This document shows positions 7,744 through 14,026 of a stretch of DNA of 16,499 bases, piece by piece. The stretch comes from Candidatus Corynebacterium faecipullorum (GTDB lineage: Bacteria; Actinomycetota; Actinomycetes; Mycobacteriales; Mycobacteriaceae), in assembly GCA_019114925.1 (NCBI GenBank), contig DXEO01000146.1, positions 1 through 16,499 on the forward strand, given 5' to 3'. Positions within the stretch are counted from its first letter, which is position 1. Each line of letters begins with the position of its first letter. The notes under the pieces are model-generated. The model was not told the DNA's origin, searched no databases, and saw only the letters and a program-made list of their open reading frames with translations. The translations under genes and the position numbers were made by a program.

Positions 7744-8434
7744 CTAGCCTCGTAAGCCTCCCACCAAAGCCTCGAGTGCTACACCTTGCGCACCTTTTGT
7801 CGGAGTGTCAGCCACGGTCAGCGAAGCGTTGCCAGGCCGAAGCGTTGGATAGATTCCTCGCATCAAGCCCCGTGGAAGTATGGACTGCAGGTTGTCGATG
7901 ATGCGCGCAACCCCTCGATCAAGCGGAGACAGCGAGCCAAGCTCTCGCCATAAGGCTTCACCTTCACGGAGAGCTGCAAGGCAGTCGTCGTCGGCGAGGT
8001 TCTGTCGCAGCTGCTCCCAGGTGGCGGATGTAGCTACTCCGGTAAGCGCCATGAGATCCCAGGAATCTAGTTCGAGTTGAAGCATTGCCGGATCCTCGAT
8101 GACCCGGCTGAGGAAGGCGCGGATATCCTCTGGTGTCCCTTTGGGGGGCTTGAGAAAGGGCACGCAAACGTTCTCGCTGCTGCTGCAGCCGAGCAATGCG
8201 CTCATCCAGCATGCTAAACGAGCGCTTGACCGCATTGGGAGATGAGACATCAGCGATCGGGACGCCGGCGTCGATAAGCGCACGTGCACGCAGCACCGAA
8301 GCCAGGTCAGAGACAGAATAGTCGCGATAGTTTCCGCTGGTGCGTGCGGGTTCAGGAACTGCGCCCATCTCGTGTAAATGCCGTACAGATCGAACCGAGC
8401 ATCCAGCGACCGCGGCGACGTCCGATATCTTCAT
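7744..8434 (-). pseudogene. MerR-family transcriptional regulator, frameshifted
   Basis: The first 97 or so codons from ATG 8434 encode a MerR winged-helix DNA-binding domain (MKISDVAAVAGCSVRSVRHL, then a NYRDY wing) and the start of the dimerisation coiled coil (ERIARLQQQRERL). The frame is then lost at a run of six Gs on the plus strand (8143-8148). The continuation (KGTPEDIRAFLSRV...DSWDLMALTGVAT...) lies in another frame down to TAG 7744. Removing one base from the run gives one open frame of 229 codons, a normal length for this type of MerR regulator with a large effector domain. It could be a true mutation, a slippery on/off switch or a sequence error. As read, the product is a 156-residue protein with a foreign tail. 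Confidence 0.85.
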
Positions 8435-8440
8435 AGGACA

Positions 8441-8471
8441 AAGCTAAACCCTCACATAGTGTGAGGGTCAA
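8441..8471 (-). promoter_or_regulatory. MerR-type promoter and operator of the merR gene
   Basis: Reading the minus strand, TTGACC (-35, 8466-8471) and TAGCTT (-10, 8441-8446) are 19 bp apart, the over-long spacer typical of MerR-activated promoters. A perfect 9-bp inverted repeat, ACCCTCACA (8448-8456) and TGTGAGGGT (8460-8468) around a 3-nt centre, fills the spacer. The ATG comes 6 nt after the -10 box, so the transcript is probably leaderless. This points to autoregulation of the regulator and of the membrane gene behind it. Confidence 0.75.
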
Positions 8472-8505
8472 GTGCTTGGTAAAACTAATCCGAGTTGGTG
8501 GGGCC

Positions 8506-9870
8506 TTAGTTTCGGAAACCGTGCACCGGTGCCGGAATGAATCCACCACGGTTGATGAAGGTGGAGTTGCCCACCTCATTAACCGGGATGACCGGGGCGT
8601 AGCCCAGAAGGCCGCCGAAGTTGACCTCGTCGCCAGCCTTGGTGCCTGGGGCAGGGATAACGCGCACGGCGGTTGTCTTATGGTTCATCACGCCAATGGC
8701 GGCTTCGTCCGCGATCATGCCGGCGATGGTCTCAGCAGAGGTATCGCCCGGGATAGCGATCATGTCTAGGCCCACAGAGCAGATAGAGGTCATGGCCTCC
8801 AGCTTGTCGATGGAGATGGCACCAGTACGCACTGCATCGATCATTCCCTTGTCCTCAGAAACCGGGATGAAGGAACCGGATAGCCCACCCACGCGGGAGC
8901 AGGCCATCATGCCGCCCTTCTTGACGGCGTCGTTAAGCAGCGCGAGCGCCGCCGTGGTGCCGTGCGTGCCCACCTGGTCGAGGCCCATGTGCTCCAGGAT
9001 GTGTGCGACGGAGTCACCTAGTTCCGCGGTGGGAGCGAGGGAGAGGTCAATGATGCCGAAGGGCACACCGAGGCGCTCGGAAGCCATTTCACCCACGAGC
9101 TGGCCGGCGCGGGTGACCTTGAAAGCCGCCTTCTTGACTTCTTCGGCGACCTCATTGAGGGTGGCTCCCTCAAGGGAGCCGAGCGCGCGATCGACCACGC
9201 CTGGGCCCGATACACCGACCGAAACGACGCAGTCCGGCTCCTCAATGCCGTGGAAGGCACCGGCCATGAAGGGGTTATCGCCCACGGAGTTGGAGAAGAT
9301 CACGAGCTTGGCGCAGCCGATGGCGCTGCGATCCTTAGTGAGCTCGGCGGCTTCCTTGATGATGCGTCCCATCTGTGCCGCGGCATTCATGTTGATGCCG
9401 GCGCGGGAGGAGGCGATGTTGACCGAGGAGCACACCAGGTTCGTCTCAGCCAGGGCCTCCGGGATGGAACGAATCAGGGTCTTTTCGGCGGTCGTTGCTC
9501 CCTTTTCGACGAGCGCGGAGTAGCCGCCGACGAAGTCGACGCCTGTCGCTGCGGCAGCGCGATCCAGCGCACGGGCAACGTCCACGGGGTTTCCTTCGAC
9601 GCCGGCCACGATGAGCGCGATAGGGGTGACGGAGATGCGCTTGTTGACGATCGGGATGCCGAGCTCGGCCTCGATGCCTTCGCACACCTCAACCAGTTGT
9701 GCGGCGCGGGAGGTCACGAGGTCGTACACGGCCTCGGCGGTGGCTTCCATTGTGGAGCGTGTGCAGCCGAGCAGCGAAATGCCCATGGTAACGGTGCGGA
9801 TATCGAGACGGTACTTCTCGATCATCTCGATGGTGTCGAGAATGCTGGCGGTATTGAAGCGATTAAGCAT
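8506..9870 (-). CDS. UPF0210/DUF711 (PFL-like) family protein
   Basis: The 454-residue protein is a full-length member of the UPF0210 family (DUF711), a conserved family of unknown function with a fold related to pyruvate formate-lyase but without a glycyl-radical loop. Typical stretches include DIRTVTMGISLLGC near the start, NLVCSSVNIASSRAGINM in the middle and GTKAGDEVNFGGLLGYAPV near the end. It starts 15 nt after the stop of the ACT-domain gene; AGGGG overlapping that stop is a possible ribosome site. The ACT-UPF0210 pairing is widely conserved, which suggests the small protein senses a ligand for the large one; that is an inference. C. glutamicum carries the same pair near acn. Confidence 0.93.
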   Translation of the reverse strand: MLNRFNTASILDTIEMIEKYRLDIRTVTMGISLLGCTRSTMEATAEAVYDLVTSRAAQLVEVCEGIEAELGIPIVNKRISVTPIALIVAGVEGNPVDVARALDRAAAATGVDFVGGYSALVEKGATTAEKTLIRSIPEALAETNLVCSSVNIASSRAGINMNAAAQMGRIIKEAAELTKDRSAIGCAKLVIFSNSVGDNPFMAGAFHGIEEPDCVVSVGVSGPGVVDRALGSLEGATLNEVAEEVKKAAFKVTRAGQLVGEMASERLGVPFGIIDLSLAPTAELGDSVAHILEHMGLDQVGTHGTTAALALLNDAVKKGGMMACSRVGGLSGSFIPVSEDKGMIDAVRTGAISIDKLEAMTSICSVGLDMIAIPGDTSAETIAGMIADEAAIGVMNHKTTAVRVIPAPGTKAGDEVNFGGLLGYAPVIPVNEVGNSTFINRGGFIPAPVHGFRN

Positions 9871-9885
9871 GACTGGTTATCGCCC

Positions 9886-10155
9886 CTAAAGCTCGTTCAT
9901 TGCGGTGAACAGCGCTTCCGACTGCACCCGAATGGATTGCTTGATGGACTCACCGACGGTGTTCATCCGCTCCTGGAGCTGCTGGATGGTGACCTCGTTC
10001 TCATCGAATTCGACGCGCAAGATCATGGTGAAGTACTCAGACATGAGCGTCTGGGAGACGTCAACGATATTGACGTTAAGTTCTGCGAGGGCGGTGGATA
10101 CGGCGGAGATAATGCCGGTGTTATCGACACCGGTAACAGTCATGATGGCGATCAT
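9886..10155 (-). CDS. ACT-domain protein, UPF0237 family
   Basis: The 89-residue protein is a single ACT domain, a small ligand-binding module usually specific for amino acids. The pattern IMTVTGVDNTGIISAVSTAL followed by NVNIVDVSQ is the first beta-alpha-beta of the ACT fold, with the ligand-contacting Gly-containing loop (DNTGI). ATG 10155 is chosen because a consensus -10 box lies 6 nt upstream, predicting a leaderless message; ATG 10143 would give 85 residues. An open frame continues upstream to 10419 but has no ACT-like content. It is first gene of a two-gene operon with UPF0210. Confidence 0.93.
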   Translation of the reverse strand: MIAIMTVTGVDNTGIISAVSTALAELNVNIVDVSQTLMSEYFTMILRVEFDENEVTIQQLQERMNTVGESIKQSIRVQSEALFTAMNEL

Positions 10156-10161
10156 GACTAG

Positions 10162-10167
10162 ATTGTA
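10162..10167 (-). promoter_or_regulatory. -10 box of the ACT/UPF0210 operon, leaderless type
   Basis: On the minus strand TACAAT, five of six matches to TATAAT, lies 6 nt before the ATG at 10155. No convincing -35 box is visible, and there is no ribosome site. Confidence 0.6.
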
Positions 10168-10221
10168 GCCTGTACGTTTTTCCCGCTGCCCTGGGGTCCT
10201 GCAGAGAGACCAGATAGCGCG

Positions 10222-10227
10222 TACGGT
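10222..10227 (+). promoter_or_regulatory. -10 box of the NAD(P)-binding protein gene, leaderless type
   Basis: TACGGT lies 7 nt before the ATG at 10235, with no ribosome site between. The box is a modest match to the TANNNT consensus. Confidence 0.45.
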
Positions 10228-10234
10228 AGCGCCC

Positions 10235-10924
10235 ATGACTGATACGACAACAACTGCACACAAGAAGGTTCTGTACATCGGCGGGCATGGCAAGGTTGGG
10301 CTTTTAGCGGCGCCCAAGCTTGTCGACGCCAACCTCACCGTCCATTCTCTTATCCGTAATCCCGACCAGGTCGCCGATATCGAGTCCCTCGGCGCCACCG
10401 CAGTGGTGCGCGATCTCACCGAGCTTTCTGTTGATGACTGGGCAAAGCTTTTGGCTGACTATGACGTCGTCGTGTGGGGCGCCGGAAACGGTGGCCGCGC
10501 GGGCGCGGAAGTAACATGGGCAGTCGACCGCGATGCCGCACTCGCATCCATCGCTGGCTTGGAGAAGCTAGCGGAGGAGGGAAAGCAGACCCCGGCCTAC
10601 GTGATGATTTCCTACATGGGTGCAACGGAGAACACGACCGATCCTGCGGATGAGAAATGGTACGCCTACGTGGAGTCCAAGAAGGCCGTAGACAACAAGC
10701 TCAATTCGACGGATCTCAACTACCTTATTCTGGGGCCCGCGGCGCTGACAGAAGAGCCTTCCCAGGGCATCACCGTGCTCGATAGCGATGCCGAGCGCAC
10801 GAGTGACATGACGACTTCCCGGGAGCTTGTCGCCGAAGTTGTCACTGAGGTGGCTCGCCGCGGTAGCTTCCCGGCCTCGCCTCTCGAGTTCATTGATGGT
10901 GAAGGCAGCGTCAAGGATATTTAA
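10235..10924 (+). CDS. NAD(P)-binding atypical SDR-family protein
   Basis: The 229-residue protein has an N-terminal Rossmann fold with GGHGKVG (16-22, pattern GxxGxxG) after a short beta strand, then LIRNPDQVADIESLGATAVVRDL, which is the NmrA/YwnB-like way of binding NAD(P). DVVVWGAG (about 75-82) is the next strand. YVMISYMGA and the YxxxK-like YVESKKAVD (around 150) fit an atypical short-chain reductase or epimerase-like protein. The substrate cannot be inferred. C. glutamicum has a similar gene divergent from the ACT/UPF0210 pair, so this is a conserved arrangement. Confidence 0.87.
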   Translation: MTDTTTTAHKKVLYIGGHGKVGLLAAPKLVDANLTVHSLIRNPDQVADIESLGATAVVRDLTELSVDDWAKLLADYDVVVWGAGNGGRAGAEVTWAVDRDAALASIAGLEKLAEEGKQTPAYVMISYMGATENTTDPADEKWYAYVESKKAVDNKLNSTDLNYLILGPAALTEEPSQGITVLDSDAERTSDMTTSRELVAEVVTEVARRGSFPASPLEFIDGEGSVKDI

Positions 10925-10959
10925 CGCTTGGCCTTCTATTTGATGAGCACGCTCCCCGT

Positions 10960-11701
10960 TTAGTAGGCATCCAGTGCGGAACTGAGGCCAGCGCGCACTT
11001 GCCTTTCCGTAAGGCGGTGCAAGGAGCTGGCTTCATCGATTGGTTTGGTAGCAATATGACCTGCTAGATACGAGCCATTAACTCGCTCAAATCTCGCGTC
11101 TTCTTCATCGTTGACCACCGCAATGCCCATTTGAGTAAATTCTTCGGGAGAGTGGTTCACCAGAAAATCCTCAGTGGTGATGTCAACGCTTGAACCATTT
11201 CGAGAGAACAATCGTGCTCTGGCTTGGTATCGATACTCTGTCGGAGCATATTCATGCTTGACCTTGCCAATGTTCCAGATTTCTCCAATTAACGCTGGGT
11301 AGTATTCAATCCACCCGTTCTGTGCGGCGAGTCGAACAAGGTGTGCGCCCCATGTGTTGCGTCGAATTGATTCCCCAAGATCGAGTATCCCGCAATTAAA
11401 GCTACACCGACGAGCAACTTGATTGCCCAGGAAACCAGAGGGTGAATAATGACCTCGTCGTCCATGGCCAGAGCTATGGTGGAACATACAAGAAGCAATG
11501 CCACGATGGCACGCCCCAACAATCACCTCTTGTTTAGTGCTGAGTTTCCGGGGAAAGGATCAGCTGCGTACACAGCTCGTGCAATCTCGGAGGTTGCGGG
11601 GCAGGGTTGGGTGATGATACGGACCGTCTACTTTTCGGGATGATCCGGTCAGAATAGAAATGATTATGAAAGCTAAATGGCGGGAGTGAATGCTGAGACA
11701 T
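10960..11701 (-). pseudogene. Array unit 1: degraded paralogue of the two-helix membrane protein
   Basis: Alignment to unit 3 shows a former gene starting at ATG 11701, 3 nt after the unit 2 stop, and ending at TAA 10960. It has three lesions. The start frame (MSQHSLPPFSF...) is lost by a one-base deletion at roughly 11585-11615. The next frame (SEIARAVYAADPFPG) meets an in-frame TGA at 11525-11523. The following helix segment (VALLLVCSTIALA) shifts frame again around 11335-11350, before NGWIEYYPALIGEI and an open stretch to the end. Restoring two bases makes 744 nt, or 247 residues, close to unit 3. The last open frame (from GTG 11526) is unlikely to be translated into a working protein. Confidence 0.75.
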
Positions 11702-11704
11702 GAG

Positions 11705-12484
11705 CTATTTCACCCAAGTGCTTTCCGCAAAGCTCAAGGCAGCTTCGACGTGCTTTCTTTTGAGTCCATGCTGAAGCTCGGGTGAGGGATTGGGGTCATC
11801 AGCTCGGTATCCCACCACGCCCCATCCGTTGTTGTGGTTGAAATCGACGGTCGAAACACGTGGCCCATCGGCAAGCAGCCGGCCACGGAGCTTCAGCCAG
11901 TTCGGGTTTGGAGCAATGAATTCTTCGGTCATGCTTTTCATCAACGAGCTGTCCGGCTGCAAGATCAGTATCGGGGCGGTGTAGTAATAGTCGGTCTTGT
12001 CGTTGTAATTGACACGCCGTCTGTATATCAGCTCACCGATTAGTGCGGGGCGGTACTCAATCCATCCATTCGCCCACGCGGTGCGAAGCCCTGTTCTTGC
12101 TCCCGCGCGTCCCCGCAGAATCAAGATTCCGATAAAGATAAACCCTAAGGCACTAGCCCCAGTGATGAGGCTGGATATCGGAATATTCCCAATCGTTCCC
12201 TCAGCGCCGGGAAACAGGGCCGAGATAAAGAGCGTGTGCGCCACCGAGAAAAGTAGAGCCGAACCTCCAATGAAGGTGAGAATAAAGCCAACGATAATTG
12301 TGCCGACGTTGGATTGACCGATCGGAGCTCCGACGCTATCAATGGCCTGGCGGATGCCGGTGCGATCCGTGTTTGGGTTAGGCTGCTAGTCATGGTCTTT
12401 CAAGGCCTTAGGCGCAAGAGACTCTGCACTAGTGGAAGGAAGCTTCAACGGAGTGCGGGGAAGCTGCATGGGCGAGTGAGTCAT
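11705..12484 (-). pseudogene. Array unit 2: paralogue with an in-frame amber codon
   Basis: From ATG 12484 the frame reads MTHSPMQLPRTPLKLPS... to D32, then a TAG at 12388-12386 (codon 33), then continues without shift (QPNPNTDRTGIRQAIDS...) through two membrane segments (about residues 63-85 and 100-120) to TAG 11705. Unit 3 aligns on both sides of the stop (HDAQLNPRID against HD-stop-QPNPNTD), so a single codon was changed. Read through, the protein would have 259 positions. A GTG at 12244 could restart translation but would cut into the first membrane helix. Either a recent loss of function, a read-through codon or a sequence error. Confidence 0.8.
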
Positions 12485-12487
12485 GGG

Positions 12488-13234
12488 TCACAGCTTAATG
12501 GTCCTCACTCCCATTTTCTCAGTGACCTTCGGCGGCTGGGGACTAGCCCCCAAAGGAAGGCATCCATTATTGCTCGCGGTATCCACGGTCGCTACCCGGG
12601 ATCCTTCGGCAAGGGCAGCGCCCCGTGATCTCAGCCAATTCGGATTGGCAGCGCAGAACTCACCGGACATGGCCTTCGCTAGTGTGCCCTCGGACTGAAG
12701 GAGTAGAAGGGGTCCCGAGTAATAGAAATAGGTCCGTTCACGGTCTTCGGGACCTTCAGTTTTGCTGCGTAGGTAAACCAACTCACCGATGAGAGCGGGA
12801 CGGTATTCTACCCAGCCGTTGCGCCACGCAGTGCGCAGGCGCCGGACACGGCTAACTTTCGTGGCCACACGTCTCACACCAATCACCGCGATAATCAGGA
12901 AGATCAATAAAGGGAAGACGGGAATGAAAGATATGAGTTGAAACCGTGAAATAACATGTCGCGCTGGGCCAAGAAAATCGTCGATGAAAGCGAACACCAT
13001 GCTGCATACGAGGAGCACCATAATAATTGCAAAAGTCCAGGTAGCCACGTCATCGCGCTTTAGACGTCCCGGCTGAGGCCCAGCCCCTTCGATGACCTCA
13101 CGGAGCCCTGAATTATCTATTCGCGGGTTCAGCTGAGCATCGTGGGCGCGCTGTTCTTTCGGAGCAAGCCGGGGTGTGGCGTTCAGACTAATTCCGCAAT
13201 GCGTCCGCGGAAGCTGTAGGGGAGTATGGTCCAT
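12488..13234 (-). CDS. Array unit 3: two-helix membrane protein of unknown function
   Basis: This is the only intact copy, 248 residues from ATG 13234. A polar N-terminus (1-60, with LQLPRT and QLNPRID) leads to two hydrophobic segments (about 64-86 and 97-121), a basic stretch (RRVATKVSRVRRLRTAWRNG) and a beta-rich domain starting with GWVEYRPALIGEL that includes EFCAANPNWL. I recognise no named family. ATG 13234 is preferred over GTG 13258 because the matching ATG and upstream sequence recur in unit 2. Compared with units 1 and 2 its last 25 or so residues differ: they lack the final helix and end in a tail whose DNA overlaps the unit 2 promoter. It lies 48 nt behind acnR on the same strand. 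Confidence 0.75.
   Translation of the reverse strand: MDHTPLQLPRTHCGISLNATPRLAPKEQRAHDAQLNPRIDNSGLREVIEGAGPQPGRLKRDDVATWTFAIIMVLLVCSMVFAFIDDFLGPARHVISRFQLISFIPVFPLLIFLIIAVIGVRRVATKVSRVRRLRTAWRNGWVEYRPALIGELVYLRSKTEGPEDRERTYFYYSGPLLLLQSEGTLAKAMSGEFCAANPNWLRSRGAALAEGSRVATVDTASNNGCLPLGASPQPPKVTEKMGVRTIKL
12492..12497 (-). promoter_or_regulatory. -10 box of array unit 2, leaderless type
   Basis: TAAGCT lies 7 nt before ATG 12484 and is part of the last codons of unit 3. The stretch from the box to the ATG differs from the unit 3 promoter by two bases, so the promoter was copied with the gene. Confidence 0.5.
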
Positions 13235-13241
13235 GGGCCAC

Positions 13242-13247
13242 AGCGTA
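13242..13247 (-). promoter_or_regulatory. -10 box of array unit 3, leaderless type
   Basis: TACGCT lies 7 nt before ATG 13234 with no good ribosome site in between (the nearest, GGCGGAG, is over 25 nt away). It lies in the short gap after acnR, so unit 3 may be transcribed alone as well as by read-through from acnR. Confidence 0.5.
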
Positions 13248-13282
13248 GCGCCAATCACACTCCGCCACCGTGTGTTAAACGC

Positions 13283-13855
13283 TTAGTGCTCGGCGCGGGA
13301 GCCGCGAATCGATTGCTCGACCAAGGAGAGCACCTGCTCTAAGTTCTTCGTGTCTCCGAGTGCTAGGCGGTTAATAAAACCGTCCATGAAAGTCTCTAGG
13401 TACGTCACGAGGGTGTCGATGGAAACGTCATCGCGCAGACGACCCTTTTCGGCGTTGGACTCCAAGCGGGCGCGGACTGCCTTATCCAGAACTTCCTGTT
13501 CCTCGTGCCACCGAGCAGCGAAAGAATGATCGGTGCGCAGCATCGAGGTAACGGCCAGGCGTGTGGCCAACCAGTCGTGGCGCTCGGGGTGCCGCAGCAT
13601 TTCGCTCATGACCTCAACCAAACCGTTGTTTGCCACAACCTCGGCCTCGCGGGCCGCGTCTTCCCGAGCCAGGGCCAGAAAGAGAGACTCTTTATCGCCG
13701 AAGTGATGAAAGATAGCCCCGCGCGATTTGCCCGTGGCTTCTTCAAGGCGGCGGACTGTAGCACCGTCATAGCCGTGCTCCGCGAAGCATTTTCGAGCCC
13801 CAACCAGGATGTCGTTGCGGCGGCGATGAAGTTCGGAATCGCTCATAATCGGCAT
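13283..13855 (-). CDS. acnR: AcnR, TetR-family repressor of aconitase
   Basis: The 190-residue protein closely resembles AcnR of C. glutamicum, which represses acn and responds to citrate with magnesium. The N-terminal TetR helix-turn-helix is clear: ARKCFAEHGYDGATVRRLEEATGKSRGAIFHHFGDK at about 20-55. The C-terminal helical domain (LETFMDGFINRL) is the ligand and dimer part. ATG 13855 gives the family length; ATG 13846 is also possible. AAGGAG lies 13 nt before ATG 13855, farther than ideal. The open frame runs on to 13945 but into a hairpin-containing spacer. It follows acn on the same strand, 171 nt downstream, as in other corynebacteria and in M. tuberculosis (Rv1474c-Rv1475c). Confidence 0.93.
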   Translation of the reverse strand: MPIMSDSELHRRRNDILVGARKCFAEHGYDGATVRRLEEATGKSRGAIFHHFGDKESLFLALAREDAAREAEVVANNGLVEVMSEMLRHPERHDWLATRLAVTSMLRTDHSFAARWHEEQEVLDKAVRARLESNAEKGRLRDDVSIDTLVTYLETFMDGFINRLALGDTKNLEQVLSLVEQSIRGSRAEH

Positions 13856-13928
13856 GGCTGGAATCTCGCTCCTTAAAGCACAGCGGCGAATAGACAGGTA
13901 ATGAAAGTACGTACGGGTTAGGAAATAG

Positions 13929-13968
13929 AAAAGGCCAGCCAGCACTCGTTGTTGCTAGCTGGCCTTTT
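13929..13968 (-). terminator. Terminator-like hairpin between acn and acnR
   Basis: A 16-bp stem with one mismatch and an 8-nt loop: AAAAGGCCAGCCAGCA (13929-13944) against TGCTAGCTGGCCTTTT (13953-13968). Read from acn, the stem is followed by a U-run formed by its own A-rich arm, so it fits an intrinsic terminator; the reverse direction also works. It would end or weaken acn transcription before acnR. Confidence 0.75.
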
Positions 13969-13976
13969 GCCTAGTT

Positions 13977-14015
13977 ATGCGGGGCTATCCGTTGCTGGCG
14001 TACCCCGCATGCGGG
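13977..14015. repeat. Overlapping inverted repeats just after acn
   Basis: ATGCGGGG (13977-13984) is complementary to CCCCGCAT (14003-14010), and the second arm is also part of the 12-bp palindrome CCCGCATGCGGG (14004-14015). The two pairings exclude each other. The element lies between the acn stop and the terminator hairpin. Confidence 0.5.
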
Positions 14016-14026
14016 ACAAGGCTGGT

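Larger units (their letters stand above)
10960..13247 (-). repeat. Head-to-tail array of three paralogous membrane protein genes
   Basis: Three units follow each other on the minus strand: 13234-12488, 12484-11705 and 11701-10960. Each encodes an N-terminal polar region with a PxQLPRT-like or related start, two membrane helices and a shared block that reads AWRNGWVEYRPALIGEL in unit 3, AWANGWIEYRPALIGEL in unit 2 and AAQNGWIEYYPALIGEI in unit 1. In both junctions exactly 3 nt separate a stop codon from the next ATG. The array lies between acnR and the NAD(P)-binding gene. Confidence 0.85.

Noticed and set aside
9250..10161. 303-codon open frame on the plus strand across the UPF0210 and ACT genes
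   Set aside because: Low-complexity Gly/His/Asp-rich translation typical of the antisense of a high-GC gene; both minus-strand genes have family matches.
11289..11526. TTG 11519 or GTG 11526 as true start of array unit 1, with AGAGG just upstream
   Set aside because: Sequence upstream in the same frame aligns with the N-terminal region of unit 3, so the apparent ribosome site is part of the old coding region next to an in-frame TGA.
12145..12393. 82-codon minus-strand frame starting MTSSLTQT, first taken as a frameshifted start of array unit 2
   Set aside because: The real N-terminus is in the unit 2 frame further upstream (ATG 12484) with one in-frame TAG, which aligns to unit 3 without any shift.
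13907..13914. GTACGTAC palindrome upstream of acnR as an AcnR operator
   Set aside because: Only 8 bp and not a clear match to the longer AcnR operator known from the acn promoter; too weak to call.
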